Counted from the stretch's first letter, positions 9,301 to 24,300 are shown. The stretch: 64,000 nt of DNA from Nocardia sp. NBC_01503 (GCF_036327755.1 NZ_CP109596.1:4774001-4838000); one strand, 5' to 3'. Notes: generated by a model not told the origin, from the letters alone. A program made the numbers and translations.

Positions 9301-12300
9301 AGCAGGAGGCCAGAGACCTCGTCGACCGGTACGACCCCAAGGTGTGGGCGAAGACCTCGGACGCGACGCTGCGGGAGTTGCTCGCGGGCAGTTCCCATCA
9401 TGACGACCCCGCGCGTGCGGACGAGTACCACGACGCGGTGTCGGCGGCGATCGAAGTGGTCCGGCGCGGGACCGGCAAGACCATGTTCTGGAACCAGGTC
9501 ATGGCGGCGATGGCGATGCGCCGCGGCCCGATCAATATGGATGCCGGCGAAGGTAAGACGCTGGTATTCCTGGCCGACGCGATGTTGAAGGCGTCGGCCG
9601 GCGAGCCGGTGCAGGTGTTCACCACCCGCGATACCCTGGCCAACCATGCCTATGAGCTGTATCGGAAAGTCCTGGAGCCGCACGGGTTCAAGATCGCGCG
9701 CATGAATCCGGAGGACGGTCCGGACAACGCGTACGCCGAGGTGGTGCGGGGGGAGCCGACCATCTACGTCGGCACCCTGAACGATGCCGCCTTCGGACGT
9801 CTGCGCGGCAAGGAGTTGCCCGGACATATCGCCGTCATCGATGAGATCGATGAGGCACTGGTGCACGCGGACACCACCTGGATCACCTCCGAGGGCGTGT
9901 CCCAAGCCGCCGATCCGCGGGTGGCCGCCCGCGTCGTCGAGGCCCGGGACTTTCTCGATAGGTATTTGCGCACAGGTGATCTGACCGAAGCGCACTTCGG
10001 CAGGACCGATGGGCAGCTCGGTGGGCCCGCGAAGCTCACCGACGCCGGCGTCGCCGCGGTAAGGGACCTGCTGAAGACCGAGCCGGGTGATCGAGCGACG
10101 TCGGAGACGGCGCAGCAGCGGCTCGATGACGTTGTGCGGCGGGTGAATTCGGCAGCCTCGGCGCGCTGGGAGTTCATCGAGAACGACCACTACATCGTCG
10201 ACCGGGCGAATCAGAAGGTCTATATCCTCGACCAGACCACCCATAAGGTGATGTTCGATCCGAAGACCTCCACCGAGAGCCGGTGGAACGGTGGTCTGGC
10301 ACAGGCGATCGAGGCCGAACACGGGTTCACCATCCGCGCCGATTCGGCGAATTCGAAGAGCCTGACGGCGCGGGAACTGTTCTCCGGGGACCACTACACC
10401 TCGGTGACCGGCGCGTCCGGCACCGCTCGAGGGGCATCCCGGCCGCTGTCCGAGGACTACGGCATGGCGGACGTGGTGACGATTCCGCGCAACAAGGAAT
10501 CGAAACTGCTCACCCTGGCCGCCCGAACGGCGGTCGACCAGACGGCCAAACACCAGATGATCGCCGAGGACCTGGTGGCGGGGCACAGCCCGACCGCCCT
10601 CCCGGAGTTGGTGATCGCCAACCGCAATAGTGAGGTCGCGCGCCTCTCGACGCTGCTGAGGGCGGCCGGTGTCGAGCATGTGGCGATCGACGCGGAGTGG
10701 TTCCTCGTCAATGGCGAACATGCCGAAGCTCGTCTGCAGCAGATCTTCGACGAGGCCGGCGCACTCGGCAAGATCTTGATCATCAATCGTCAGGGCAGCC
10801 GTGGCGTCGACATTCCCGTCGCCGACGCGGTCAGTGAGCGCGGTGGTCTACAGGTCAGTGTGACAAGCAAGTCGAATCTGCGCGATATCGATATCCAGGC
10901 CGAGAACCGTGCCGCGCGCATGGGCCAGAAGGGCAGCGTCCGTTACTATTTGGCCGCCGACGATGAGTTGTTCGCGCACTCACCCCAGCACGCGCAGACC
11001 GTTATCCGGTACACGGGTGCGATCGCCGCGCACGAAGACGCCATCACCGCGCATGAGCGTGCGACCGACGAATTCCACGCGGTTCCCAGCGACCGGAACA
11101 AGGCCGCCGTCGAGGCCGCGCTCAACGTCCGGGACGTCGCGCTCGCCGAGCGCCGGGCCGCAGAGTCCGAGCTGCTGACGCTGGCCGGGGATCTGCAAGT
11201 CCGCAATGCCGCCCACCTTGTCACCAATAGTGTTGTGGTGACGCCTGGTTCGTCCGCCACGGCGGATCAGTCGCAGCCCGGCCCGCGTGCGGGGGTCGCC
11301 GAGCAGGTCCCGCCGCCGATGGACGCTTCGGATGCCGCGGCCGCGCAACCGTTGCGCGGCGGAACGGACCAGGCTCGTCCCGGCACCTCCGCTCCGGCAC
11401 CGGGGCAGGAGACAGACACCGAACCTCCGCGGTGGGAAGACACGCGGGTCACGCGGCGATACCACGATCCGATCGCCATCACCGCTGTCGACATCTTCGC
11501 CCGTGGGATCGCCGAAGGGGAGTTCCTGCTGCTGGGCAACGAGACCCGGCACTTGTACACGGTCGTGCGCATCGAGGGCACCGATGATCACATCGTCTAC
11601 GACCACAACCTCGCACCCGTCCCGCTGGAGGATCGGACGGTTCGGGAATTCCTGCGCGAGCGGAATTTCTCGCAATTCCGAATCGCCCACGAAGACGCAC
11701 ATGTCCTCGAGGTGCGAGCTCCCGCCGAGAACCCGTCGCCCGATGTGGCGACGTGGGATCAGGCAGTGCCACCGCCGGGGCCGGACGCACCGGTCGCCCT
11801 TGCCGCGATCGGTGCCTGGAGTGATGAGCCGGTGCTGTCCCCGGCCGGGCTCGGTACGCGAATCACTTTCGGGCACAGCCCTTTACTGATCGGTCCGGGC
11901 CGGGTGTTCGAGCCGTATCCCGGCGGTATCCTGCGCACCGACGACACTTCGGGGTCCTGGCAGTTCGTGGACCCGGCAGGAATCCTGCATATCAGATTGC
12001 GTGGCGCGAACGGAAACGCCGCGATCTCGCATGCCGCTCTGCTGGCCGCCGGGTACAAGTGGGACAACCCCAACCGATGGTTCGCCCGCGCCACGACGCT
12101 GACCAGCGGGCTGGAGGTCTTCGAATATCAGCCGGTGGTCGTGGATCCGCTGGGAGTCGTCTCGGGCCACGTGCTGGTGCATGTCGGGGGCCGGGGGCAT
12201 TGGGTCCGAGAGAACGAGGCCGCGCGATTAGGACTGCGTCCCCCCGCGGGCGTCCGACTGCGCGGGCCGAACCGCCCATTGACCTCCGATGCGGACGAAT

Positions 12301-15300
12301 CCGTTGAGCCGTACCCCGGCGGTATTCTCCGACTTCCCGCGTCCCGGGCACGGTACGCCGACGCGGATGGTTCGGCACATGTCGAGATATCCGGGCAGAA
12401 CGGCGACCATTGGATTTCGACCGCCGCATTGGCCGCCGCGGGATATCGCTGGGACCAAGCGAACGACTGGTACGCGCGCACCGTGGCCGTGAGCGCGGAA
12501 CTCGCGGTGTTCGAGTATCAACCGGTGGTCGTCAGTCCCGCGATCGGCAATCCGGGGCAATTGCTCGTGCACGCCGGGGGTCAGGGCCACTGGATAACCG
12601 AGGATGAGGCTCAGCGCGCCGGGCTGTCGCGTCCGCGCGGGCTCGACGGTCCGGTATTCGGCAGTCGCGGCCCGGTGCTCGATGATCTGCTCGGTCTCCC
12701 GGACGGTCCGATGGTGCGCGAGTTGCGATCTCGCGCGGCCGTTCCCGGTGCCATCGCGAGCATGCTGCGTTTCGTCGTCGCCGACCGCGGCGCCGTGCGC
12801 ACCGTCGGCGCCGAGGTGATCAACGCCGAGGGCAATCGGCTCGATGGCGGCGGAAACGTGATCGACGGTGCCGGACGGGTGATCGTCAGCGATGGCAATG
12901 TGGTCGGTGCGGAAGTCTTGCTGACAGTGGCGAGAGAACCCCGATGGGTGCGGGTGGATCGATCCACCCGACTGGCCGCGCCGGCGCCTGGCACTAATCC
13001 GGTCTGGCCCGTGCTGTTCATCGAGGCGCACGCCGCCGCGCTGGCTTCCGACGCGGCGCGTCCGACGCAGCGAGCCGCCGCACCGACGGCGCTGTATTTA
13101 CAGCCCGATCGGGCGGCGCCGCTCGCGCTCGCGAAGGCGTGGAGCCCGGTCGAGCCGGAGGAGGCCGAAGCGGCCGGTGCGCCGGCGGACCCGTGGATGG
13201 CGCAATACCGCGTGAACCTGGAACCCATTGCGGAACACGCCGCCTCGGCGTCATCGGCAGGATCATCGGTTGATGTCGCGGCACAGCCGGTTTCAGCGCT
13301 CGAAGCCGCGCGGCCCTTCATCACACCCGCCCGCTGGACGAGCGAGCGGTCCGGCACGCTGCCGATGGCCCTGGGTCGCCTCACCAACCGTAACGGGAAC
13401 GATCTCCGTCGCGAAATTCTCGATTTCATGCGGAGGGACCAATACCGTTATACCGCCACGGACCCCCAAATCGTTGACCTTGTCAACCGCGAGGAGCAGG
13501 CGCGGGCGCAATTCAGGGCGCGCTGGGTTCGTGGAGCGGTCACCGCAGCGGAATCGGTCGCAGAGCAGAATCGCGCCACCGCCGCCTACCAGGAGATAAT
13601 GAACTTGCGAGATCTCGCGATTTCATATCGACTGGATGCGTTCGACGAGGCGGACTGGCCGATGGAGAATCGGGCCGAGCACGAAGATCACGCGCTGGCC
13701 GATATCGCGAACGCCCTGCGACTCAATCTCGTATTCCAGCAGCGCGATGGCCGAGTGGAGGTCTATCAGAACGTTCCGGGCAAGCAATTCACCTATCTTC
13801 GCCGATCATCCGATGGAACACGGTACGAGATCGGCGTCAACGACGACGGAAATCTCTTCGCGAGCATGGATCCAGAGTTCTCCATCCGCCCGCATCCAGC
13901 ACCCGCCGATCAGTGGGCGCACCGCGCCCATATACCCCCACGGCGCACCCGGATGCTCGCCACCCGTAAGCTCCCGCTACTCAACGGCCTCGCCATGAGC
14001 AGCCGGTATATCGGCGAAACCCGGCCCCTCGAGACCAAGGCACACCTCACGCCTCGGAATGACAGGCGCGAAAATCAATCGGTCAATCCGGTTTTCGAAC
14101 ATACGCCGACATACTATATGACCGCGTCCGAACTCGAGTCGCATCGAATCTTCGTAGGGCCCGGTGGACTTCTGCATCGAGCAAGTGATGGCGCTGTTTT
14201 CGATACCCCTGCCGGTACTCACTCGATATTCGTCATGGACGAATTCGGCAACTTGTACGCGGCCGAGAAACGGCGCGGTTATATCCAGCACTCCTCATTT
14301 CTCGGCGGCCGCATCGTCTCGGGCGCCGGATATATCGAGGCCAGGCATGGGCAGCTCATCGCCCTGCGTGATGGTAGCGGCCATTATCTACCGAATATCG
14401 ACCACAACAAGGATGTCCAGCAGTGGGAGAAAGCCCTCGCGGACGCCAAGGCATCCCAGGAGGAGGCCAACGACAGAGTCCTCGATGCGCTGCGCAGCCA
14501 GGGCGTTCGACTGGCGGAGGGCTTCCGATCGACCGATTTCGATGGCCGGCCACGGATCCGGCGGGCCTCGGCAGCCAATTGGTCACAGTGGAGGCGCGCG
14601 GAGAAGCTCGAGCGACAGTCGATCGCTGCCGCGCCGACGGGACTGTTCCGCGGTGGCGCCGATGACTCCTCGACCGATCGCCGGAGGGCGGTGGAGGTCG
14701 CGGGGACTCGACCGCCCGGCGACGGAAACACGTGGGAATCGCAGCCCGGAGCCGGGAACAACTGCCTGTGGTACGCGCTGGCGCGAACATTGGAGATTCC
14801 GCTCGAAGACGAGGCCGCGCATCTGGACTTCCGAAAGGGAGTGGTAAGCATGATGCTCGCCGCTCCGGACGAATACATCGGCGATTTCATGGCGGCGGAA
14901 GAATCTCTCGCCGTACGCCGTGCGGCATTCGTCGGACAATTGCGGCTATTGCTGGAGCTGGGGGAATGGAATCACCTCGCCGCCGATTACCTCCTGCCCG
15001 CGGCGGCCAAGGCGCTGGAATTGAATCTGGACGTCTACTTCCCCGGTGAGTCGCCGGCGCGGCTGCATTTCGGCGGCTCCAGCACTCAGGCGAAGGCCCT
15101 GTTCCGCGAGGGCGCCGGCGATGACGGTCACTACTGGGTCGCGGTTCGCGAGGACGGCGAGGCCCTCGGTTATCAGGTGTCGCCGAGCACTGCCGATCCG
15201 GCGAGTCCGCCGGTCGTCCCCACGCTGAGCGCGGCAGCGGAGTACGCCTCGCCGCTGGGCGAGCATCTGGTGGAACAGCTGCTGCGAGCACCGGTCGGGT

Positions 15301-18300
15301 ACGCGTCGGCGGCCGCGGAAGCCGAGTTCAGATCGGCCGTGCCGACGCCTTCCGGTTCCGAGATCTCCCCGCCTTCGAACCTGCTGACCACCATGCCGGC
15401 GACGCGGCTGAAGGTTCCGGATCACCACCTGATCGTGGTCGATACCGGCGGTCGACTGGTATCGGCCACCATCGCTGCGACGCTGCCGATCGTCGGCGGG
15501 AGCAGACCCGGCGAACCCGTATTCCGCGAAATCGCCTTCCCGGACGGCAATGTTCGGAAGCTGGCGGACGCCGTGGTTCGCGCGGCGTTCGACGAAATCG
15601 CGCTTGCCGGTGGGGCGAAGAGCCTGCGTCCGAAGACCGCCGGGCTCTTCTGCCTCGAGGGCGGCAAGGTGGTGGAGTTCGGCCCCGGCTCAGCCATCGC
15701 GATACGGCCGAATCCGGATGATCCGACGAAGATCGACCTCTATCGCCCGGCGAGCGAAAGCTGGTTGCCGGCCGCCATTTCCGGCGGTACGGAGATCAGA
15801 AAGGGGAAAGCGGCCGGCGCACTGTTCGTGGACGGCATTCCACGACCGGCGGATGTTCAGCAGGGCGCCGTCGGAGACTGCTACCTGATGGCGAGTCTGA
15901 TCTCCTTGGCGGATCGGAACCCCGGCCTCATCGTCAATATGATCCATGAGACCACGGTTGAGCAGGTGCGCACATTCAGCGTGCGATTCTACGATCGTAA
16001 GAATGACCGCTGGGAATGGGTCAAGGTGGATGACACCTTCTACCAGGACTCCACCGGGAAGATGACGTACGCCGTGCACAATGCATCGCGACCGCTGTGG
16101 CCCGCGGTGATCGAAAAGGCGTGGGCGGTATTCCACGGCAAAGCGCAAGGCTATCAAGGCATAGACTCCGGACATTCGGGAATCACCGCCGGGCAATTGC
16201 GACCGCCGCAGATGGCGGGTCGAGCGGGAACTCAGCCGACGCTGAGTATCGATCGGTATCTGATCGGCACCCCATTTCAGATGGGTCCCGACATGCTTGG
16301 CGAACTGATCGGCAGTCCCGGTGTCGCGCAGCTGATCCTGGGCATGGAAAAGGATCTGCTTTCGGGATTCTGGACGAATCCTGTCGCGGCGATCGAGTCG
16401 GATCTGCTGGAACCCGTGCTGCTGGAGGCGAGCCTCGATATCGCGGTTCGAATACTGGATGGTGACACCCGTCCATCCGCGCTGCTCGCAATGAGTCGTG
16501 CGGAGCTCGCGGCATTCGCCGGTGGTCGCGATATCGCGGCAGCGGTCGGGGATGTACTGAAGGTGTGGAAGGAGCTGGGACTCGACGATGACGCGACCGT
16601 CCTCTCCGACCTCATAGAAACGCAATGGACCGAGTCGGGTCAACTGCTTCAGACGCACCTGAAAGAGTGGATATCCAATGACAGATTGACCGACACCACT
16701 ATTGCCTCCTGGGTGGCCGAGCGGATCGATCATCTGCTCCGGCGCGGGGATACCGTCGTTTTGGCGACGAAGCGGGCGCTATCGAATGATCAGCATGCCG
16801 AGGTGGGACTGACTCCCGGTCACGCGTACTCCATAGTTCGCGTGGACCGTGGGGAGAATCACCGGTCCGGCCTTCCGGCCGCGGTGATCATGCGTGATCC
16901 GAACGGGGGACCGGAGATTCGCGTACCCCTGAACCGTCTGAATCAATTCGAGGGAATCGGCGCTTCCGGTCCGGGAACTCTCAGTGCGTTCGGCCCGGAG
17001 GCCCGGACCCCCGGCGGGGCGGCGCACCGAGCGGCGGGCCGGGTCGGTGCGGTATCGGATGACAGCGCGGCCGGTGTCTCGGAAGTCATCGTTTCCGATT
17101 CGGATTCCCTTCCCTATCAAGAGGTTCGGTCCGATGCCGAACGGCGCGCGTGGCTGGCCCTCGAGCTGATGGCGGCGTCGGAATCGGCCGGCCTCGGTGA
17201 GCCCGGTGCGGGGAGCGGCGCGCGGACAACGGATGCGACGCCGCCCGGATATCTCACGACTCCGGCTTCGCTTGTGCGCGAGGACATTCCGGCACCGGTG
17301 CGGGAGCCTGCCGACGAGTTGGCATGGCAGCGGGCCGAAGTCGACCGCCGGAGACTCCTGCTGATCCCGCAGGAGACGGCCGTCTCGAGCCGGCTGCGGC
17401 GCGCCCAGAACACCGTGCAGGTGCAGCGCCTGCTGACGGCCGAACTCCTCGTGCTGCGCCGACAGCGCGAGGATCTCGATCAATGGTGGAACTCGTTGCA
17501 GCGCGGGGAGATTCGCCCGGCGGCACCGGCCGGTGGTCTCTGGACGGGCCCGGAGCCGACCGCTCCGACGGACCGGATGGCGCCGCCGCGGCTCCCGGCG
17601 GATTCGCCGGCCACGGACGCGGCGACCAACCAGCCCGCGCGATGGTCGCGGTGGTGGCGGGATCACGGTCGGCAGTGGTGGAGCGAGCTTCGGTTCCCGA
17701 GTCTCGCACCGGAATTCCAGCACCGCCTGGTCACGGACTTCCCGATGCTGCGCAATACCGACGGTGTTCCCGCCGAGGTCCGCGACACGCTGAACCGCGC
17801 CTATCTCCGATCCGGGGTCGTCGAACTCGCGGATGTCACCTGGGGCGCCGGTTTGCGCCGCCGCCACCTGCTGGACCGAATGCTGTTCAACCTGCACACC
17901 GCGGAGCTGGAGGCCCGAGTGGTGGCGGAATTGGCGGGAACGGCCGTTCCGCCGGTGCATCTGCTGAAGTTCGATCCGGACGCCTTCGGTAAGCGTGGCG
18001 CGGTGGTGCTGAGTTTCGGGGATGTCGACGCCGCCACGTCGATCACCTGGCTGGTACCCGGGTTCGAGACGTCGATTTCGTCGATGAGCACCGGGTTGGT
18101 CGAGGCGATGGAGCTGTCCGCGGCCATGCGGCAGGAGGAACCGGCGGCGCGAGTCGCGGTCGTGCTGTGGATGGACGACGGGGTCATGCGTGGGGACGGC
18201 CGGGCGGCGCGGTTGACTCGGACGGTCGAGACCCTGCTGAGCAGGGGCGCGGACCGGTTGCGGGACGCGCTGATCGCGTTCGATACCGCCCGGCTCGGCG

Positions 18301-21300
18301 GCTCGGCCGGTGTGCCCGGGATCCGGGTGCTCGAGCAGCCCTTGGGGCCGGTCGCCGGAAGCGTCGCGGACAGTCTGCAGCCCCACCGGCCGCGTAACCA
18401 TCAGCTGGCCCAGCCGGCGGCGACGGTGGAGGTCGCTGATCTCTCGACGATATTCGGACCCGGCCGGGCCGGGCCCGCGCGGATCGCGGTACGCCCGCAC
18501 GACACCCTGCCCGGCTGGGTATTCGTGCACGACTCGGCGGCGGTGCCCAACCGGAAGGCGTGGCGCCTGGTCGATCAGGCGCGACTCGGGGTGCCGATGC
18601 CGCGACTCGAGCGAGTCGGCGGCGCGCTGTTCGGGGCGGACGGCGTCCCGCACGAGAACGATGTGCGGCAGGGCGACGCCGGAACGTGCTACCTGCTCGC
18701 CGGCCTCAAATCCTTGGCTCAGCGGCATCCGGAGTGGATCCGTCAGATGGTGCGGGAGCGGTCGGACGGCAATTTCGAGGTGCGGTTCACCCAGCCCAAC
18801 GGCCGGGTGCTGCGGGTCGCGGTGGATCGCCGGTTCTACAGCTACGGATCGGCCGGTATGGCGTACGCCGCCCATCGTCCCGGACAACCGCTGTGGCCCG
18901 CGGTAATCGAGAAGGCATGGGCGGTGCTGCGCGGCGGGGAGTTGGGGTATCAGGGCGCGGGCGGCGGATTCCCCGGTGCCACGGCGGCGATGCTGCGGCC
19001 GCCGGTGACGCCGCGCGGCGAGACCGATGTTCAGTTGACGCACACCATCGATGAGCCCCTGTTCCAATTGGATCTGGACAGGCTGGAGGAACTGCTGGGC
19101 AGTTCCGGTCTGGCTCGGTATGTCCTGGACGCGGATAGCCGGTATGCGGAGAACCGGTTCGCCGCGAGCGCTGTGGAGGGGGCCGCGGGCGCCCTGGAGA
19201 AGCGATTGCGGGATGCGATCGATGCGGTGATCGAGAGCATGGTGGACGAGGAACTGCTCCCGTCGACGCTGCTGGCACCGGATGGTGTGCTGACCGAGGG
19301 TTTGGGCTGGTCCGAGAATGTGGCCGGAGCGGTGACGGACGCGCTGGCGAAGTGGAACTCCGGAGTGCGAGAGGATGCTGTCGGGTCCTTCCGAGCCTTC
19401 CTCACCGAACAGTGGGTGGATCGCAATATCCTGCTCGCGCATATGCGGGCTTCGGAGTCGAATATCGAATTATCCGATACGACGATCGCGCGGTGGACCG
19501 CCGAACTGATCGAACACCTGCTCCGATTCCAGGATACGGTGGTCATCGGCACCAAATCGGAATTCGCGGGCGGTAACAGGCATACCGTCCAGTTGCAGGC
19601 CGGGCATGCGTATTCCGTAGTTCGCGTGGTGAACTCCGGAAATCCGGAGACGCCGACCGCCGTGATCGTCCTCGATCCGCACGCCAACGCCGAGATCTCG
19701 GTTCCGCTGAAAGACCTCAACCAATTCTCGGCTATCGGTACTTCGGGCCCGGGTACTTTGTTCGCGTTCGGCGCCGAGCCGGTCGGCGCGGGGAGCGCTG
19801 CCGCCACGGTTCCCGTATCGGCCGCTATCGCCGCATCGGCGCACTCGGCCAGCGAACTCGGACGGCAGAAAGCCGCGGTCGAGCGGCAGCGGATCCTGCG
19901 GAACCAGCAAGAATTGGCCGTATTGAGACGGCTTCGGCGGGTCGGCACGACGGCCGTCCAGGATCTGCTGCGAGCGGAGAAGCTGGCACTCGCCCGCAGG
20001 CAGGACGATCTCACCGCGTGGTCGGAGGCGCTCGCGCGCGGCGAGACGCGTCCCGCCGTTGACCCGGTGAAGATCGGGGATCCGACCCCGCCCGATCTGC
20101 CTGCCACCGGTGCGGCGGCAGCTCGGCAGGACCTGATGGCGCGATGGTGGGCCGAGCGCGGCAGCCGGTGGTGGAATGATCTGCGCTTCTCGAATATCGC
20201 ACCGGAGAATCAATATCGCCTGGTGACGGAGTTTCCCGCCCTGCGTAATTCCGTGAGTATTCCAGCGGAGGTCCGGGATACGCTGAATCGGAATTATCTC
20301 CATGCTGTGCTGGAAAAACTGACGGTCGGATTCGACCGGGCCGCGCGTGGCGTTGGTGCGCCCCTTTCGGAGGCCGAGCAGCGGCGACTTCGGCAATTCG
20401 AAGAGGCGTCGTTCGCGCTCTGTGAAGCCGAATTGGAGGCCCGGCTGACCGCGAGTCTGTCCGGCATCGCCACCCCGGACGTGCACCTGCTGAAATTCGA
20501 TCCGAACGCGTCCGGCCCGCACGCCGCGATGGTGGTGAGTTTCGGAAATATCGACACTGCCGGATTCGTGGCATGGCATGTTCCCGGGTTCGATACCACG
20601 CTGTCCGTGATGAGTAGCGGTGCGATCGACGGTATGAACTTGTACGCGGCGGCGCGGCAGCAGGATCCGGCGACGGACGCGGCGGTGGTGATCTGGCTGG
20701 ACGACGAGACCCGCCGCGAATCCGGAACGCTGTCGCGGGTTTTGAACTCCGCGGCGGCATTGGTGGCTCCTCGTGAACGCCGGTTGCGGAACGCGCTGAC
20801 CGCCTTCGCCGCGGCCCGCGCGGCCGCCGGAACCGAAGTGCCCGCCGTCGAGGTGTTCGATGACAGGTGGCGTCCGGACGCTGAGAGCACCGACGACTAT
20901 CGGCTCGACCGGCCGGTGAACCATCGGCTGGCCCAACCGGCGGCCGCACTGCTGATCCCCGAGCCCGGCGTCTCGTTCGACTCGGGGGATAAGACGATAG
21001 AGCTCGAGGGTGACGAGCGCGCCGCGGTTCGCCCGCATGAGAACCTCACCGAGCAGGTGTGGGTGCTCGATCCGCTGGGTGACGACTCGGAGTCGGATTG
21101 GCACCTGGTACCGGAGTCGGTACTCGGTATCGCGGCGCCGAGGCTGGTCCGGGCCGAGGGGCCGTTGTTCGGGCCGGGCGGTGCCGTGCGTATCGATGAT
21201 GTGCACGAGGTGGGGGTCGGATCGTCGGCACTGCTGGCCCTGTTGCTGTCCTTGGCGAAACGGCCGGAGTGGGTTCGCCGGATAGTGCGGGAGCGTCCGG

Positions 21301-24300
21301 ACGGCAACTTCGAGGTGCTGTTCCGGACAGTCGAGGGCGGTACGGTTCGGGTCGCGGTGGACCGTTACTTCCACGCCTACGGCAGCGCCGGCGAAATGGC
21401 TTATGCGGCACACGTTCCCGGTCAGCCCGTGTGGCCCGCGGTGATCGAGAGGGCGTGGGCGGTGTACCACGGTGGCGAGCAGGGGCACGCCGGAGTGCGC
21501 GCCGGCCGCCTCCCGGAGGCCGTGCGCGCATTGCGGCCGGAGGGCGTGAACAGTTGGACATGGGCGGCCGGCCACGATTTCACTCCGCATCCGATGGCGA
21601 TGTCGGTGGAGAATCTCACGGATTCGCTGCGTACGCCCGCGGAGCCGATGGGCAATCTCGCCGCGGCCTGGCGAGTACTGGAGCTTGCCGAGCGGTGGCG
21701 CGGACATATGGCCGATTGGTATCGCGCACAACAGGATCCGGATAATTGGACCCCGGCCCGTGACGCTTACGATCGGGCCTACGCCGCGGGAATCGAGGCG
21801 GCGGTCGCTCGGGGTGTCAGCGGGGACGCGGTCACGGATTTCGCCGTGCGGTTCGCCGAGCGCGCGTATCGGCGCTGGCTGGGACTTCATGATGCCCGGT
21901 ACGCCGACGGTTTCGTCGGCTTCCTGCGCACGACGATGGATAGCGATACGCGTCGGGAGATCGGGCTGTCGGCGCGCATGTTCCGCAGGCATATGGCGGC
22001 CGTGGATTCCGGCATAACCTCGGATGAGGTCGAGGGTTTCCGCGCGGCGCTACCCGATTTCGACGATCTCGATCGCCAACAGTACGGGGAGAGTGCCGAT
22101 TCCGAGTCCGGGCGCTCGCGCGCGGCGCGGCCGGTTTTCGCCTGGACCGACCTTCCGGTGCCGGAGCGAATCAATGCCGTGGACCGGTCGCTCGAGGGGG
22201 TGCGCGCCTCGGCCGCGATCGATTCATCGCTCGCGCCCGCCGAGCGTGAGCGGTTCCGAATCGTAGTGGGGCCGCGGGGACTGCTGTACAGGTCCGACGG
22301 TGGCCTGTTCGACACCACCTGGGATACGGAAATCACTACGCGCCAAGCGATCTCGCTCGCGGTCATGGTGATGGACGAGTACGGCAATATGTACGCGGTT
22401 CCCGAGGCGCGGCAGAGCGATGAACAGCTCACGCACGCAAGCCTTTTGAACGGCGCCCCGGCGGCCGCCGCGGCGCTGATCGAGGTGCGCGCGGGTGTGC
22501 TCACCAGGTTGTCGGACGAAGGCGGCGAATACCCGGCCGATCCCCTCCGCAACAGTGCGGCACTGGATCACCTGTACAGTCGGCCGAACCCCCTGCGGGT
22601 CGACGAAATGTCCCGGCCCGCATCGGCTTCGGTGATCGCCGGTCCGATCGCGCTGGTTCCGCATGGTGCGACGAGCGCGGCGGTGCTGCATCCCGCCCGG
22701 CGGGTGCACCGTGTCGAAGCGGACACCGCTCCGGTGGTGACGGAGGATGGACGGCAGTTGATGCCCCATCCGGGAGGCGTTTTCGAGTACGTTCAGGGGC
22801 CGGAGTCGACCCGGGTGAGCGCTGACGGATTGAAGTCGTACCTGGTGACAGGAGTAGCGGACAGCGGCTGGGTGTCCCAGAGCGCTTTCCTGCGTTCCCG
22901 ATACCGCCGTAATGCGCTACGGGGCGGGTTCGTCCTGGAGCGGCGACTGTCCGGGCACCCACGCGGTCTGGATCTGTTCGCGAGTGATCCGGTTCTGGTC
23001 GAACCGGATCGCCGCCAATGGGGCCGGGTGCTGGTGTACAGGGCCGGTGACCCGGCTGTTTCGGTAACACGGCTCGCGGCCGAACGAGCCGGGCTGCCCT
23101 ATGTGTGGGCGCTCGACGGCCCGCTGTTCGGGGACACCGGCAAGCCGGAGGTGAGCGATCTGGAGATTTTGCGGGGTCAGGATGACGCCGCCGCCGAACA
23201 GCTTCGTGAACTCCTCGTTGACTATCCGGGCGCGGTCGAGCATATGGTGCGGCCCGTCGCGGGCAGGGCGGGTGCGGACTCCGTCGAACTGTTCGATGTG
23301 CTCCTGATGGTCGACGGCCGCCCGCGGTGGGTGCGGGTGGACGGCTCCACCACGCTGGACCGGAGCAATGTCTACGACACCGATCCGATCTGGCCCGCGC
23401 TGCTGCTCGAGGCACAAAAAGCCGTTGCCGCGGTGCATGATCCGGAACGTGACGAGCGTGTCCCGGCTGCGATGGTGACAATGCCCGCGACCGGGATCGA
23501 ATTCGACTCGGAGGGCGAGAGAATCCGCTTTGCCGGAGGCGCCCGGGTCGCGATCCGCCGGTGCGACAGCGCATCCGATCAAGTCCTGGTGCATGCTCCC
23601 GCGACAGCGGTGGGCAGAACGGTATGGCATCAGGTCGCCGAGGCCGAACTTCAGCGCCAGGGTGTGCGGGTGCCCGGCCTCGTGGAGGTCGACAGCGAGA
23701 TTTTCGGCCCGGATGGACCGCGTCCGCAGGATGTGCGGCAGGGTGGCGCGGGGACATGCTATCTCCTGGCTCCCCTCCTCGATCTGGCGCGGCATCATCC
23801 GGAGTGGATTCGCGAGATGATCCGGTCGCGTCCGGATCATGACTTCGAGGTGCGATTCATCGAGCCCGACGGTCGCGCGGTGTGGGTTCCGGTGGACCGG
23901 CGCTTCTACGCCTACGGCGGCAAGATGGCCTACGCGGCGAACGAGCCGGGCCAGCCATTGTGGCCGGCCCTGATCGAGAAGGCGTGGGCGATCTATCGCG
24001 GTAATGCTCGGGGATATGTCGCGGCCAGTGGTGGTTCCGCCGGGGCCACCGCGGGCATGCTGCGCCCGACTGAACTGCCCGGTGCGGCGGGCCGGGCGCA
24101 GCCGACCGGAACCTCCGACGACGAGACCTTCGCGCATCCGATGACATTGGGCCCGGATGCGCTGGCGGAGCTGGTGGGTAGTGCCGAGTTCGCGAACGAG
24201 CTGCTGACCCTCGAGGGGGCCTGGCGTGATTGGCTGAACGGCCGGCCGAACCCGGAAGTATCCCGTGCCAACGACGCCCGGAAAGCGGCCGGGTTCGACG

